Below are positions 22,700 through 33,928 of a stretch of DNA of 64,000 nucleotides, in pieces. The position numbers and the translations under genes are program-made. The DNA is taken from assembly GCA_936432065.2 (NCBI GenBank), contig OW386293.2:61960265-62024264 (forward strand), read 5' to 3'. Within the stretch, counting starts at the first letter, position 1. Each line of letters opens with the position of its first letter. The notes beneath the pieces were generated by a model, which worked only from the letters and a program-made list of their open reading frames with translations, did not search any database and had not been told where the DNA came from. This stretch comes from Rutpela maculata (Eukaryota; Arthropoda; Insecta; Coleoptera; Cerambycidae).

Positions 22700-23270
22700 T
22701 ATATATTGGTTTTTCTATCTTTACCAGACCCGTGCTACTTTCCAGGCCACCACAGACCCACCCGAAATATAAACATTTTGGGAGTATATATCTTATTCTT
22801 TCAGCAGTTTTGATATTACAATTTCAGAGAATCTGAATGGGGTAAAGTAAAACAAACTTAAAAAAAATATATGATTATACCAACATTAACAAACCCTTAT
22901 TAAAATACCGCCTTGCTGATCCCGCTATATATAAAATATCGCGAATTCTCTACGTCGTCAGGCCCAGCGGCGTTGCCACCTATTTCAAGTCTCTACTATT
23001 TAAACAATCGAACTTGTTCTATACATTATATTTTACTTTTGGATAATATTAACCTGAGGCATACCACCCAAAATTAATAAAAAATTGTTTAATATGGTGT
23101 TTAAAGTAAGTAACTTATTTTTTTTAATAAATATTTCAATTAGCAAAAGTGCAGGCCCTGTGCATTATACAGGATGGACCATTAATAATAAGCCATAGTT
23201 CAAGGGTAGATTCTTTGGACCAAAATATGAGGATATAACCAAACATGCTTTAGTAAATTGTTGGTGTGGA
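22700..23270. other. No recognisable gene or element
   Basis: AT-rich sequence without a long frame. Nothing was recognised beyond a GC-richer patch near 22955-22985. Confidence 0.5.
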
Positions 23271-23273
23271 AAA

Positions 23274-24095
23274 AGATACAGGGTGTCAAATTCGTAATTT
23301 TTTTTCTTATTTTTGCAATATCTTAACTATCTGTTGACCGCTCTTCTCCCAATTTCGTAAGGGAACATTTTTTAGGCTAAGAAACAATAATTTTTGTATT
23401 ACATTACGCCAGCCCATGGTGGGCGCCTCATGAGCTATACCTGATGATGAATATTTTTCTTTTTTTTTATTACGAAACGTAGTGGCACTTTTGAAGCTGA
23501 AAGAAAAGATGAAGATCTCATGCAGGAGTCATTTCTACGTAAATAAGGTACACAATTATAACCGCTTTCGAGAAAACTGCCATATAGATCTCAAAAATTC
23601 TTTGAAAACAAACCCAATTTGAAAAGGAAAAATTGTATTTATGAAAAGTGTGCTTTGGTGACGCCTTATTTCTGTCAAAATGTCAAACTAATGAAATTGT
23701 ATGTAAATAATGTCACCTAAGCAATACAATAAATACAATTTTTCCTTTTCAAATTGGGTTTGTTTTCAAAGAATTTTTGAGATCTCTGCGGCGGTTTTCT
23801 CGTCGGTTATCAAGTTCTATCAAGCGTACCTTTTTTACGTAGAAATGACTCCTGCATGAGATTTTCCAGTCAAAAGTGTCACTACGTTTCGTAATAAAAA
23901 AGGAGAAAAAATATTCATCACCAGGTATAGCTCATGAGGCGCCCTCCACGGGCTGGCATAATGTAATACACAAATTATTGTTTCCTAGCATAAAAAATGT
24001 TTCCTTGCCAAATTGAGAGAAGATCGGTCAAAATGTAGTTAAGATATTTCGAAAAAAGAAACATATAAATGAAAGAAGACCTCCTAAAAACAAGA
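23274..24095. repeat. Long inverted repeat (foldback-like element)
   Basis: Left arm about 23280-23650 and right arm about 23720-24090 are reverse complements at roughly 85-90% by eye, around a spacer near 23655-23715. Shared words include CATGCAGGAGTCATTTCTAC, ACGAAACGTAGTG and CCTCATGAGCTATACCTG. The left arm is preceded by TACAGGGTGTCA. No frame is carried. The form is that of a foldback or long-arm MITE. Confidence 0.8.
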
Positions 24096-24474
24096 GTGTT
24101 AAAATTTAATATCTGCTCACCCAGATAAATTTGACGTATCTGGCTGGGTAAGAATCAAAACTCTAAATATTTAATACATATCGTGTAAAATAAAGTTTAA
24201 GTGCCATATTACAGTCGAATTAGTCCAGTCAACATGTGCCAATGAATGGATTTTGATGAAACCCTGTACAATATGTTTGTAATGACGTTAATAAAAAAGT
24301 TGAAAAAAAGATTTAGACTAGGAAATGATCGGAAGGGGTTCCGTAACTTGTAGAATTAGGTCGAAAATGAAAAAAAAATATTTACCTTTTTTGGCCCAAT
24401 ATAAGATGTTTTTACTCGTGGTTTTTTTCAAAAAATGCATATTTATTAACAAATTTCCAAAATATAAGAGCACA

Positions 24475-26999
24475 TTATTGTAGAGGTCAGACCAATAGCC
24501 AGTTCCTTCCTTCGCATGTTACGATTCCGGTTATGTATGGATTATATAAAAGTGAATATTCCAAACCAGCTTCTATGTCCTTTTACAAAAAAATATTTTA
24601 TTCACACTTTAATTTAAAACAAAAGCCCTTAAAAAAGGATACATGCAACTTTTGTGATTCTATGAATGCACAAATAATTGAAAATGAAGGTTCTGAAAGC
24701 CTAAAACAAAAATTGGAGGCCCACCAAAAACAGGCAGAATTCGCTCAAAATCTTATGAAGTCAGACATGAAGAAAGCTGCTGAAACTCCAAGCCTTTCAG
24801 TTCTTACCTTTGATCTAGTGAGAACATTTCCCCTTCCAAGAATTCCCACTAATATAGTGTTTTATAAGTGCCAGTTATGGCTGTACAACTGTGGCATTCA
24901 TTGTGGTTCTTCCAATAAAGGATTTTGCTTCGTATGGTTGGAAAGACAAGCAGGTCGAGGAGCACAGGAAGTTGGCTGTTGTTTACAAAAATTCATTTGT
25001 ATGCATCTCAGTCAAGAGACAAAAGAATTGATTCTCTGGTCAGATTCTTGAGGGCAAAATCGGAACAATAAAATAGTGTTAATGTTAAAGGCTATCATGA
25101 ACAAGCATTCAACACTACAAAAAATAAAGATGAGGTTTTTGATATCGGGACACAGTTTTTTACCAAACAATGACGATTTCGGTGATACTGAAAACGCTTT
25201 AAAACTACAGCAAAGATTATATTCACCTTTTGATTACATAGAAATTATGAAAAAGTGCCGTACCAAAAATAAGCTGGTTGTCATCAAACTGGAAAAAGAT
25301 ATAAATATTATAAAAATTATAGAATCAGTCTTAACAGCAATAGATAATAAAAACATATCAGGTGCCACCTTAATTGATCTAAGTAAAGCTTTTGATTGTG
25401 TTAACCACAATTTTTTATTAACAAAATTAGAATTTTATGGGGTTGCTCTTAATTTAATTAGATCTTATCTAAGTAATAGATTTCAAACCGTTGCTACACA
25501 CTCTGGGCAACACTCAAAAAAAGTGCCGATTGAAACAGGCTCTATTTTAGGTTCGATATTTTTCTTGGTTTTTATTAATGATTTTGCGCCAAACATAACA
25601 TCAGATGAAACCGTTTTATTTGCTGATGATACTACATTTTTAAATATTGCTAAAACTGAGGTAGAATTAGAGGAAAAAAACATTTCAACATTAAATCAAG
25701 CATCAGATTGGTTTAACTCAAATCAACTAAAAATGAATAATGAAAAAACTCAGTCCATTATGTTTTCAGGAAATGCTGAATACAGTTCAGTTAAGTTGCT
25801 TGGTATTCATATTGACTCTAAATTAAATTGGAATACACACATTGAACAACTGTCAAAAAAACTAAATACAACTTTATTTCAGATAAGAAAATTAATACAA
25901 TTGACAAATTTTGACACAGCAATAATTTTCTATTATTCAAATTTTTGTAGCTTGCTTACATACGGAATTATTCTATGGGGAAATGCATCAGATACTGAAC
26001 GTATTTTTAAAATTCAAAAAAGAACAGTTAGAATATTAGCCTCAGCACAATACAGAGAACACTGTAAACCTTTATATAAGAACCTAAAAATTTTAACATT
26101 GACCTGCATATTTATTTATCTGTGTTTAATATATATGAAAGAGAGTAAACACTACCCAAAAAATTCAGTTTATCACACATATAACACAAGAACCAAAAAT
26201 GATTTGAGCATTCCCTACCATCGATTAGTCAGAACACAACAACCAATAAATCATACTGCAATTAAATTATTCAATATTCTTCCGCAATACTTAAAAGACT
26301 TACCTGTTACAAAATTTAAAAAAAGGATAAAAGAAATATTGATTGAAAATGCATTTTACAACATAAATGAATTCATTGATTTTTTTTTACCCCTAACTTA
26401 ATAATAGGTTGTTAACATTATATTTTGTAAAACTTAATCTTATTATGGTATACCAACTGTAATTTACCTATATGTTGTATATTTTATATGTGTTTTATTG
26501 TGTATTATTATATTTTATCTGACGTGTCCTATATCATGTAAATGATTTCTTGGATAAATAAATTGAATTGAATTGAATTGAAGATTTTGTAGGAACTGCT
26601 AGTTTACAGAAACAAATTGTCAACAGAAAAAAAGATATTAAAGGAAGCCCCATTAGTTGGCTTCAAACAAGAGAAATCGAAATAAACAGAGATAAACCAT
26701 GGTCAGTTATTCTACAAAAATCATTTAACTCTGACAATGGTCAAGAAATTAATTTGAAGAAACGAGTTTCTGGCAAATGGCCTACAAATAGTGACTTTGA
26801 TTTCAGTTTGGAACTTTTGTGGCCTACCGGCAAACCCATTTCCCAATTAAAATTGGATGACCTTAAAAGCATAATGCATTTGATACCAGCAGACTCTAAG
26901 CAATTTTATCGAAAATTACAAGGAGATGCGAATATAGTCGACGACATTGATGGATACAATGGTAATATTGACTTTCCGATCGAAGAAGAAAATATTTAA
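24475..26999 (+). pseudogene. Transposase-like insect protein gene, interrupted by LINE F and an in-frame stop
   Basis: One frame runs through AHYCRGQTNSQFLPSH, MYGLYKSEYSKPASMSFYKK, KKDTCNFCDSMNAQ, LPRIPTNIVFYKCQLWLYN, AGRGAQEVG and ELILWSDS. A TGA at 25049-25051 stands where related proteins, as I recall them, have Cys (SDSCGGQNRN). It continues with SGHSFLPNNDDFGD and LQQRLYSPFDYIEIMKKCRT. LINE F follows at 25301, and the C-terminus resumes at 26581 (KDIKGSPISWLQTREIEI ... LWPTGKPISQLKLDDLKSIMHLIP) to a stop at 26997-26999. This is a multi-copy insect family with a transposase-like architecture whose function I cannot name. An AG at the 5' edge (about 24464) could be a splice acceptor. Confidence 0.7.
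25301..26580 (+). mobile_element. LINE F: 5'-truncated LINE with AAGAT target duplication and (ATTGA)n tail
   Basis: Flanked by AAGAT at 25296-25300 and 26581-26585; the interrupted gene reads through cleanly when it is removed. It ends in tandem AATTG units (26560-26580). The coding part is an ORF2 fragment open to 26401: LIDLSKAFDCVNHN, ETGSILGSIFFLVFIND (a diverged GVPQGS block), LFADDTTFL, QKRTVRILASAQ and YNTRTKNDLSIPYHR. Endonuclease and ORF1 are missing. Confidence 0.88.
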
Positions 27000-27835
27000 A
27001 TTTTTATTTGTGTAAAATAATTTTTTTTAATACTATAGTTTTAAAAATAAATATAAGGTACCTAAATTAATTAAATTCATAGTAAAATTGCTGTTATATA
27101 AAAACCATAATATATTTTATTGTGCTTTTATGTGTTTTAGATTGAAAAAGTCGCAATAAACAAATAATATTTTACTAAATAATTATTATTATTGTTTTCT
27201 TTTTACGCTCCAATTCTTACTAATCGTTAAATAAGATCATTTTTAAAATTTTATTTTTGCTGATTCACTTGTACTTTAATTTATTAAAAATTAATTAATC
27301 AATTGATCAAAAAAATATAATAATGATAGTAGTACGTATCTAGCCTAGCAGTCTATAAAAGCTATTAGAAAACATTCTACTGAAATATGCATCAACAAGT
27401 TAAGCGTCAAATATGGACTTAGCCTCTTAATGCATATCAAAAATGTCAATAAACGGAACAAGTCTAAGTAGGTGGTCTTAACTTCAGACATTTAAGTTTT
27501 GCTAAAAATTAGTAAATTGTATTGAACCGGACATTTGTTAGGTAAGATTTTCAAACTATCAAATCTCAATTTTAAGAAGTTGCCACTTAGCCGCTTGATG
27601 CATAACGCTGTCCAAATAAAAAAATGGTAGAAACGAAAGTTTATTTTTTAGAGCAGAATATGAATCTGTAAAAAAAATAAGGTTTGCATTTAAAAAAAAC
27701 AAAGTTGACCTTGAAGTCCTCCACAAAACTTTAAAAAATATAGCCATTAATTCGATCCCACTTTTCAAATTAGTTTGTCAACTTAAATGCCCCATCCGGT
27801 ATTCAATGTAGTTGATGTATTTGTTTGCATTTTTT
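27000..27835. other. AT-rich stretch, nothing recognised
   Basis: No frame with recognisable domains. A short frame at 27559-27768 on the minus strand has no recognisable feature and is probably chance. Confidence 0.5.
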
Positions 27836-27839
27836 TTAT

Positions 27840-28022
27840 GTATTATACTGATATTATAAGTTTTTTTTCTATCTTTTTTGTAAACTATTGACAAGTTCTA
27901 TATCCCTTGAGGAGTTTTTTATTCTTTTCTATAGTTAAATGTAATCAATTGTACTGTGACTTGCCTTTTGTATCTTGGGTATGTCGTTTGAGGTTAATAA
28001 AGTACTCTATTCATTCTATTCT
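27840..28022 (+). repeat. 3' end of a LINE with (ATTCT)n tail
   Basis: A T-rich 3' UTR-like stretch leads to GTTAATAAAGTACTCTATTC and then a tail of ATTCTATTCTATG. Short ATTCT repeats after an AATAAA-like signal mark the end of many CR1/L2-type LINEs. No coding part remains. Confidence 0.45.
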
Positions 28023-29110
28023 ATGCCTCTACCATTCATGCACATGGCAAGAGTACAAAATGCCTGGTTTATTTTTATTATGACAATGATTATCAGTTGA
28101 GGGAGGTAGAAAAGAATGTCTTTTTTCATGAGCAACATTTATACATAGATCTACATTACAGAAAAATTCGTTCTACACAACACATATACTTAAAATGTAT
28201 CTACGTCGCTGAAAATTCAAACAATTTTTTATTTATATTTAAGACAATAATATTAACAATTTTTTTTTATAGTCTTAAAAACAAGTATACACAAATTAAC
28301 TTGGATAAATAATTTGACATAAATTATTATTACTAAAATTAACAACACCAACACACCACTACTTCAACAAATTGTATTTTCAATTCTTAACTAATCTATA
28401 CTTAATTTCTATTTCTATAATACAGCTAGCAATATTTTTTCAGGATATTAATTATTTTCAGCACATCTTTATATTCCTGACTGGAATCTTGTGGTATCAA
28501 AAGACTTTCAAACATTGGGTATGTGTGCTTGAGAACGTAACGTCTTTCACTGAAAAAAATTAAATAAGTATAAATTTATTTATCTGAAAAAAAAAATCCA
28601 CTTTAATATTATCCACTATTTCTATCACTTTTGAAAATTTAGTGCATTATGAATTTTTAAACCTACGGCCAAAAACAACACAAGTACTTTGGCTAAAAAC
28701 AGATGAGCTAAGTAAGCCAGACAACTGGCAAAATATTATTTGATAAAAATAGTGAGAATGAGAAGAGCTGAATTTATTGCATTAATTTTTTTCTTCGCCA
28801 CAAGATGGTCGAAACGTCAAGCATTCAATAAAATCGCAGAAGTAGATCCTCCAGTGTCTGAACAGAACACCCGATTTTCAGTAGGTTGACAGCATAGACT
28901 GTACAATTGTTATCGACGATTCCGATTTTTGCTCTCAAAATTAAAATTTTGCAATTTCATTGCAGCTCTTTACAAAGCCTCTAACATCTCAGATATTTAG
29001 TAAGCACTCAATTTTTAAACAGTAGTTATAATAGGTTTCTTTCTCTTTATAGAAATTGTAGGAATTACTATCTTTTTAACTCGCTAATCTTTGAAACTAT
29101 GCTCAGCAAC
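28023..29110. other. No recognisable gene
   Basis: AT-rich. Frames at 28097-28312 and 28372-28563 have biased hydrophobic or lysine-rich composition and no recognisable motif. Treated as non-coding. Confidence 0.5.
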
Positions 29111-29111
29111 G

Positions 29112-29281
29112 GAATTCTAAGATGCTATCGTATCAAATGATGATAGCATCTTAGAATTCATAGTGATTGATGTATAGGCCCGGTACTTTCACTTAAGTAT
29201 AAATAGACTTTATCCAGTCTATTTATACTTAAGTGAAAGTACCATCTAAAAGCATACCTATCTAGTAGGTATGCTTTTAGA
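29112..29281. repeat. Three consecutive perfect hairpins
   Basis: Hairpin 1: 18-bp arms at 29112-29129 and 29142-29159, loop 12. Hairpin 2: 28-bp arms at 29182-29209 and 29216-29243, loop 6 (TTATCC). Hairpin 3: 16-bp arms at 29245-29260 and 29266-29281, loop 5 (TCTAG). All arms match perfectly and the three stem sequences are unrelated. Hairpins 2 and 3 are separated by a single base. Confidence 0.95.
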
Positions 29282-29329
29282 GGGCAGAATATTTACTAAT
29301 GTAGTAATAGACGAGGTCAAATCACGACC

Positions 29330-29975
29330 TTCGCTACTTACACTTAGGGTGTACCCTAAGGGTCAGTTCTGGTTCCGCTATTCTTCTTAATACTTATGAG
29401 AGATATCACATATTCTTGCTTGTCTGCAGATACAATGATTCTCTATGCAGACGATACAAACCAAATTGTATCCAAAAAGAACCTTATAAACTCAGTGAAA
29501 ACCGTGAATCAATGTACAAACGAACTACATACTAGTGCATTAACAATGGCTTGTTACTTAATGCAGATAAAACATTTTCTATGATATTTCAGCAAAAAAA
29601 ATGTCAGATACTATAGTCCATTAATAAAAATTTACCATAAATTAATAAAACAAGTTGGGGGAATAAAATTCTTAGGTGTAATTATTGATCAAAAATTAAC
29701 ATGGGAAAAACATATTGACAGTCTCATTTCCAAATTAAGCAGCATTTGCTTTATTATTAGACAGTTAAAACAAACAGTCTGCATAGATGTTATAAAAATG
29801 GCCAATTATGGTCTCGTACACTCAGTACTCACATATGGCCTAATTTTTTGGAGAAATTCGGCTCACATGCATAAAGTATTTGTAATGCAGAACAAAGATA
29901 ATGAGATGTATGGTGGGAGCAAGTTCGCCAGAATCCTGTAAACAAATATTCATTAACTTATCTATCTTAACTCTG
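29330..29975 (+). pseudogene. LINE G: reverse transcriptase and C-terminal scrap
   Basis: Decayed plus-strand LINE fragment: a diverged QGSVLVP block near 29365, ILYADDTNQI near 29435, FLGVIIDQKLTWEKHID near 29670 and FIIRQLKQTVCIDVIK near 29752. Frame changes occur near 29590 and 29650. Confidence 0.75.
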
Positions 29976-29977
29976 CC

Positions 29978-30560
29978 ATGTCTCTATATCTGATAAATCC
30001 GTCTCTTGAGGAGGGAATGTATCCATCGGATTTAAAATTGTCAAAAGTTATTCCGTTGTTTAAAAAAGGCGACCCAAACTTGTTTGAGAATTATAGGGGC
30101 ATTAGCCTTTCTCCTAGTATGTCAAAAGTTTTTGAGTCTGCAGTAAACTCTCAGCTAATAAGTTTTTTTAATGATGCATAATAAGCTTTCTCCCAGTCAA
30201 CTTCGTTTTACAAAAGAAAAAAGCATAGACACTGCTTTTGAGTGATTTTGTAAATGGTATTGTAATGTCCATGGACAAAGGACAAATAGTTCTGGGACAC
30301 TTTATAGATTTCTCAAGGGCTTTTGACTCTGTAGATCACTCTATATTATTGACAAAACTTGAGAGGTGTTGCTCATGATTGGTTTGCATCATATCTTGCA
30401 AATAGAAATCAGCAGGTCTGTATTGAGGATGTTGTATCTGACTCGCAGACTGTCAGCGTTGGAGTACCTCAAGGGTCTATATTGGGGCCCACACTTTTTA
30501 TTATTTATATCAATGATATGCTGAATTTTATTCAACATCCGTCATGTTTGACAGTTTCGT
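29978..30560 (+). pseudogene. LINE H: reverse transcriptase N-terminal scrap
   Basis: PSLEEGMYPSDLKLSKVIPLFKK and FENYRGISLSPSMSKVFES (29990-30150), then DFSRAFDS-like sequence near 30310, and GVPQGSILGPTLFIIYINDM (30462-30525). It ends abruptly at 30560 where a CCCAAGTAACACA sequence starts, before the YADD motif. A different fragment from LINE G, because the reverse transcriptase order restarts. Confidence 0.78.
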
Positions 30561-31640
30561 CCCAAGTAACACATAAAGTCGCGGGAACGTATCGGCGACT
30601 ATAAAAGCCACGATAAAGTGGACCGCTACCATAGGCTGCCACGTCCCTGCTACGTGGCTGCTACGTAGCTGCCACTAAAATGGGGAAAAATTTTTAGTCG
30701 CCGGGTAGTGTTTCGGGTAGTCCCGGCCTCTATAGATGTGACCATATTTAGTTACTATAAAGGATCGGGGTAGTAGTGGGTACTACTCTGCGACTCGGTG
30801 GCCTAGTAACCGCTACGTGGCTGCCTAGTAACTGCCACTATCACTTTCTAAAATGGTGTTCATATTTTAGCGACCTCTTTGTTCTTTTTCTTTTATAATA
30901 ATGGCGCAGTGAAATAATATTATACCAAAAATATGTGTACTTTAGGCGCATGTTTAAAGTACTTCTTTAGCCATTTTTTCAAACGCAAGTTACTTTTTTG
31001 ATATAAGTTGACATATTAAACGATAAAATTTCAACGCGCCCTCAAAATAACCTTTTTTTGTAATTTTTTTACAAAATAATTTAAAAAGGCAAGATTAAAA
31101 AATTTAAATATTTATTAGGGAAATATTTGGAATACTTTCAAAATCATTTTTCGTGAAAGTTTATGATAGGATATTAACATAACCATAGTCTATTATTGAT
31201 TAAAACCAATTTTTTTTTTCTGAAAATTTTAACAACAACTTATAATGGCCGATTTTAACAAAGGTACTATAAAGTTAGGCCCTCCACCATAAAGTATAGG
31301 GGACTACCCCATTTTACCTCTAAAAGATCTGTGACTTTTGTGACCCAATAGCAACTATCCAGATGTGACTCTATAGTATCAGATTCTATTTTGGAACTAA
31401 GGATTTTGTAAAAGTTTTTGAATATAGTAACCTACGCCACTGAGATGTTACTTTAAACACCATAAACATCCAATAGTCAGGCAAATGCCACTAATTCAGT
31501 TCCAAACGCTACTGTATGGTGGTGCCTTCCACTAAAATATCCTAACCTCGCAAATACTTTTGCCAGTATACAAGGCAGCAGAGCAGTGTGTGTGGGCGCA
31601 AATCCTTTGTTGTTGTGAATTTGAGGTAAGTAGGTGTACT
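30561..31640 (+). mobile_element. Candidate DNA element with a CCCAAGTAACACA end
   Basis: Starts where LINE H is cut. The first 300 bases are GC-richer with repeated GCTACGTGGCTGC-like words (30640-30830). A splice-donor-like GAG/GTAAGTAG lies at 31623-31631, 1065 bases from the start. The end motif resembles those at 51283 and 55858, which are likewise followed by GGTAAGTA. No right end or frame was recognised. Grouping with the other two is inference. Confidence 0.4.
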
Positions 31641-31883
31641 AAAATTAATTCTAACTCGATTCTAACTGTATTTTGCGATACATTTTAACCCGCCTAGGAA
31701 AAATTACTTATCATATATCTATCTATCAATCAATCAACGACGTATATATAAACTGTTGTATTTGTATCACCCCACAGATTTAGTTTTTGCCGCTATCTAG
31801 TCCCCTTTCTCTCGAATATAAGTATTAAATATGTAATGACTAATCAATTTTCTTGAAATTAAATTGTATGAAGTCGTAACAAA

Positions 31884-33545
31884 CAGAGCCGGACTGGGTC
31901 TTACAACCAGGCCGGACAAATAACCCTAAGCGGGCCACCGAGCAGTACCTCTCCACAGCCAAAAAGCATCACAGATCACAAGCGAAAATCGGAAACTGTT
32001 TCGTCAAAATTTTTTTTAATTTTCAAATTAATAGCAGGATTTTGATTTTGTTAAAGTAAAACAATAACAAAATAAATGTACTTTTTTTATAAAATGTCAC
32101 TTAAGACAACAAAATAACAGAATACAGAAAAATATATAAAAAACATAAACCGAATAACAAATTCATATTTTCATTTAAGAAAACAACACAATATAAAACA
32201 AGTATAAAAAAATATAAAACAGAAAACATAATAGCAAATTCATATTGGTATAACTAGGTACCAAGTAAAAAAGGAACAAAAATTACAAAAGGAACAATAA
32301 AAACAAAGACTAGGCCAAATAAATATCAAGTTACAAGTAAGTTAGTAGGTCTCTCATGCTTTTTGATTTATCTGTCAGCTGATGTAAAATATCATCGCTT
32401 TCAACTGACATTAGAATGTCTTTTTCGGAAGACATTAACATGAAAGCCTCCAAATGTTCTTGCGACAGACAGCTTCTTACTCGATTTAAAATAAATTTTA
32501 ATTTAGAAAAAGATCTTTCACATGCCGTCTGAGAAATAGAAAGGGTTAATAAATATTTATGTGCCTCATCCTGTTTAAACACTTCCTCGGTGTACTCGTC
32601 TGGTAATGATGATGATAAATTATTCCACTTGGAACCAAAATCCAAAAGTTCCATTTGCAGATTTTCCTCAGTCACTTCAGGATAAAATTTTGTCAGTGTT
32701 TCACATACTTTATGTAGTATATTTTCCGACAAGTCTGGAAGGTGAGGAAAACTTGATGGGTGAAAACATTCAAAAGCCTGATACAACTCCTTGTGACTTG
32801 CGAATCTGGATTCTAAAACACTGACAACTGTGTCCATGGTTACATTAAAAACATCGATTCTAAATTTGTCATTTGGATTTTGTAGTGCTTCGTCTTCGCC
32901 ATTCTCGTCGTGAAATCTTTTCCTCTTTCGTTGTCTTTGGAGACGCATCGCTTTCTCAACTTGTAGCGGGATTTCTTTTTCAATAAATTTCTCATTTGCC
33001 TTATGTACAAATTCTTCAGTCTCTTCTACTATTGTATGAAATTTTCGAGAAAATGTCTTAAGGGACTTTAAGGTGTCCTCCACCATGCGGTATCCTTGCA
33101 ACAAATCCATACCTGATGTTTGCAGATATTTTGAGAGAGGGGAAGTGAGCATGAAAATTCTTCTGAACAACATTGCGGTAATAATTGCCTCATACTTCAA
33201 AAAACCTCCAAGAAGACTTTCTGCTGTGTATCGTACCTCTGCATTAAAGTTCTGGGATTCTGATATTTCATATAATGTTTGACATAATTCTACGAAGACA
33301 ACCTTTTTGCTGCCAAAAATTTTAAATAATGCCTTGTCTTTGGCCCACCATCTGGTCTCTCCGATAACATTTACAAAACTACTAGCTGATGCAGATTTCT
33401 CAAATGAGACTCTCTGACAAATACGGCTGCTTTATTTATGAGACCAAATAATGAAATAACCTGTACTGTTAATTTAGTTACATCTCCTATTACCAAATTA
33501 AGCACATGTGCGTAGCACCAAACATGTATTTGGCCAGGAGAGTTA
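31884..33545 (-). mobile_element. hAT element remnant with one terminal repeat
   Basis: The end at 31884 begins CAGAGCCGGACTGGGTC, a typical hAT terminus, preceded by GTAACAAA (31876-31883), which would be the 8-bp target. The transposase reads leftwards towards this end on the minus strand. No matching terminus or second GTAACAAA was found at the other side, so the element is probably 5'-truncated near 33545. Confidence 0.7.
32331..33545 (-). pseudogene. hAT transposase (ZMYM/THAP-like), C-terminal two thirds
   Basis: Minus strand. 33200-33545 contains WCYAHVLNLVIGDVTKL and, after a frameshift near 33400, IGETRWWAKDKALFKIFG, the conserved core of hAT transposases. 32331-33200 is open for 289 residues and ends with the dimerisation region LSISQTACERSFSKLKFILN RVRS (residues about 225-250), the hallmark hATC domain. 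hAT transposases cut out and reinsert the element. The N-terminal zinc finger and first catalytic Asp are missing. Confidence 0.85.
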
Positions 33546-33928
33546 ATAAATTATGCTAAATATTTTGACTTAAATCGGCAAACAAATTCATTTACCGTTA
33601 ATATAAAACTCTTAGAAATTTACATGGAAATGACATTACTACACTAAGCTGACGTTTGTTTTGAAATGCATGCGGCGATGAACCTGAAACAAACAGCTAT
33701 AGTTCTCCATACTATTATGAGATGACGTCACTTATTTGTTTGTCGAAACAATTTTTAGTTCTTTAGATATATGAGTGCGCGGCATTACCCGCAGCGCGGT
33801 ATTCCCCCGCTTTCCCCTAACAAGAGGTGTACTGGACCAAAAATTTTGGAATTTTGGAATGGTATTTGGGGATTGAATCCTGCTTGTTGTAAAACTAAAG
33901 TACTAAAAATGACTTGATTTGGTGTTCT

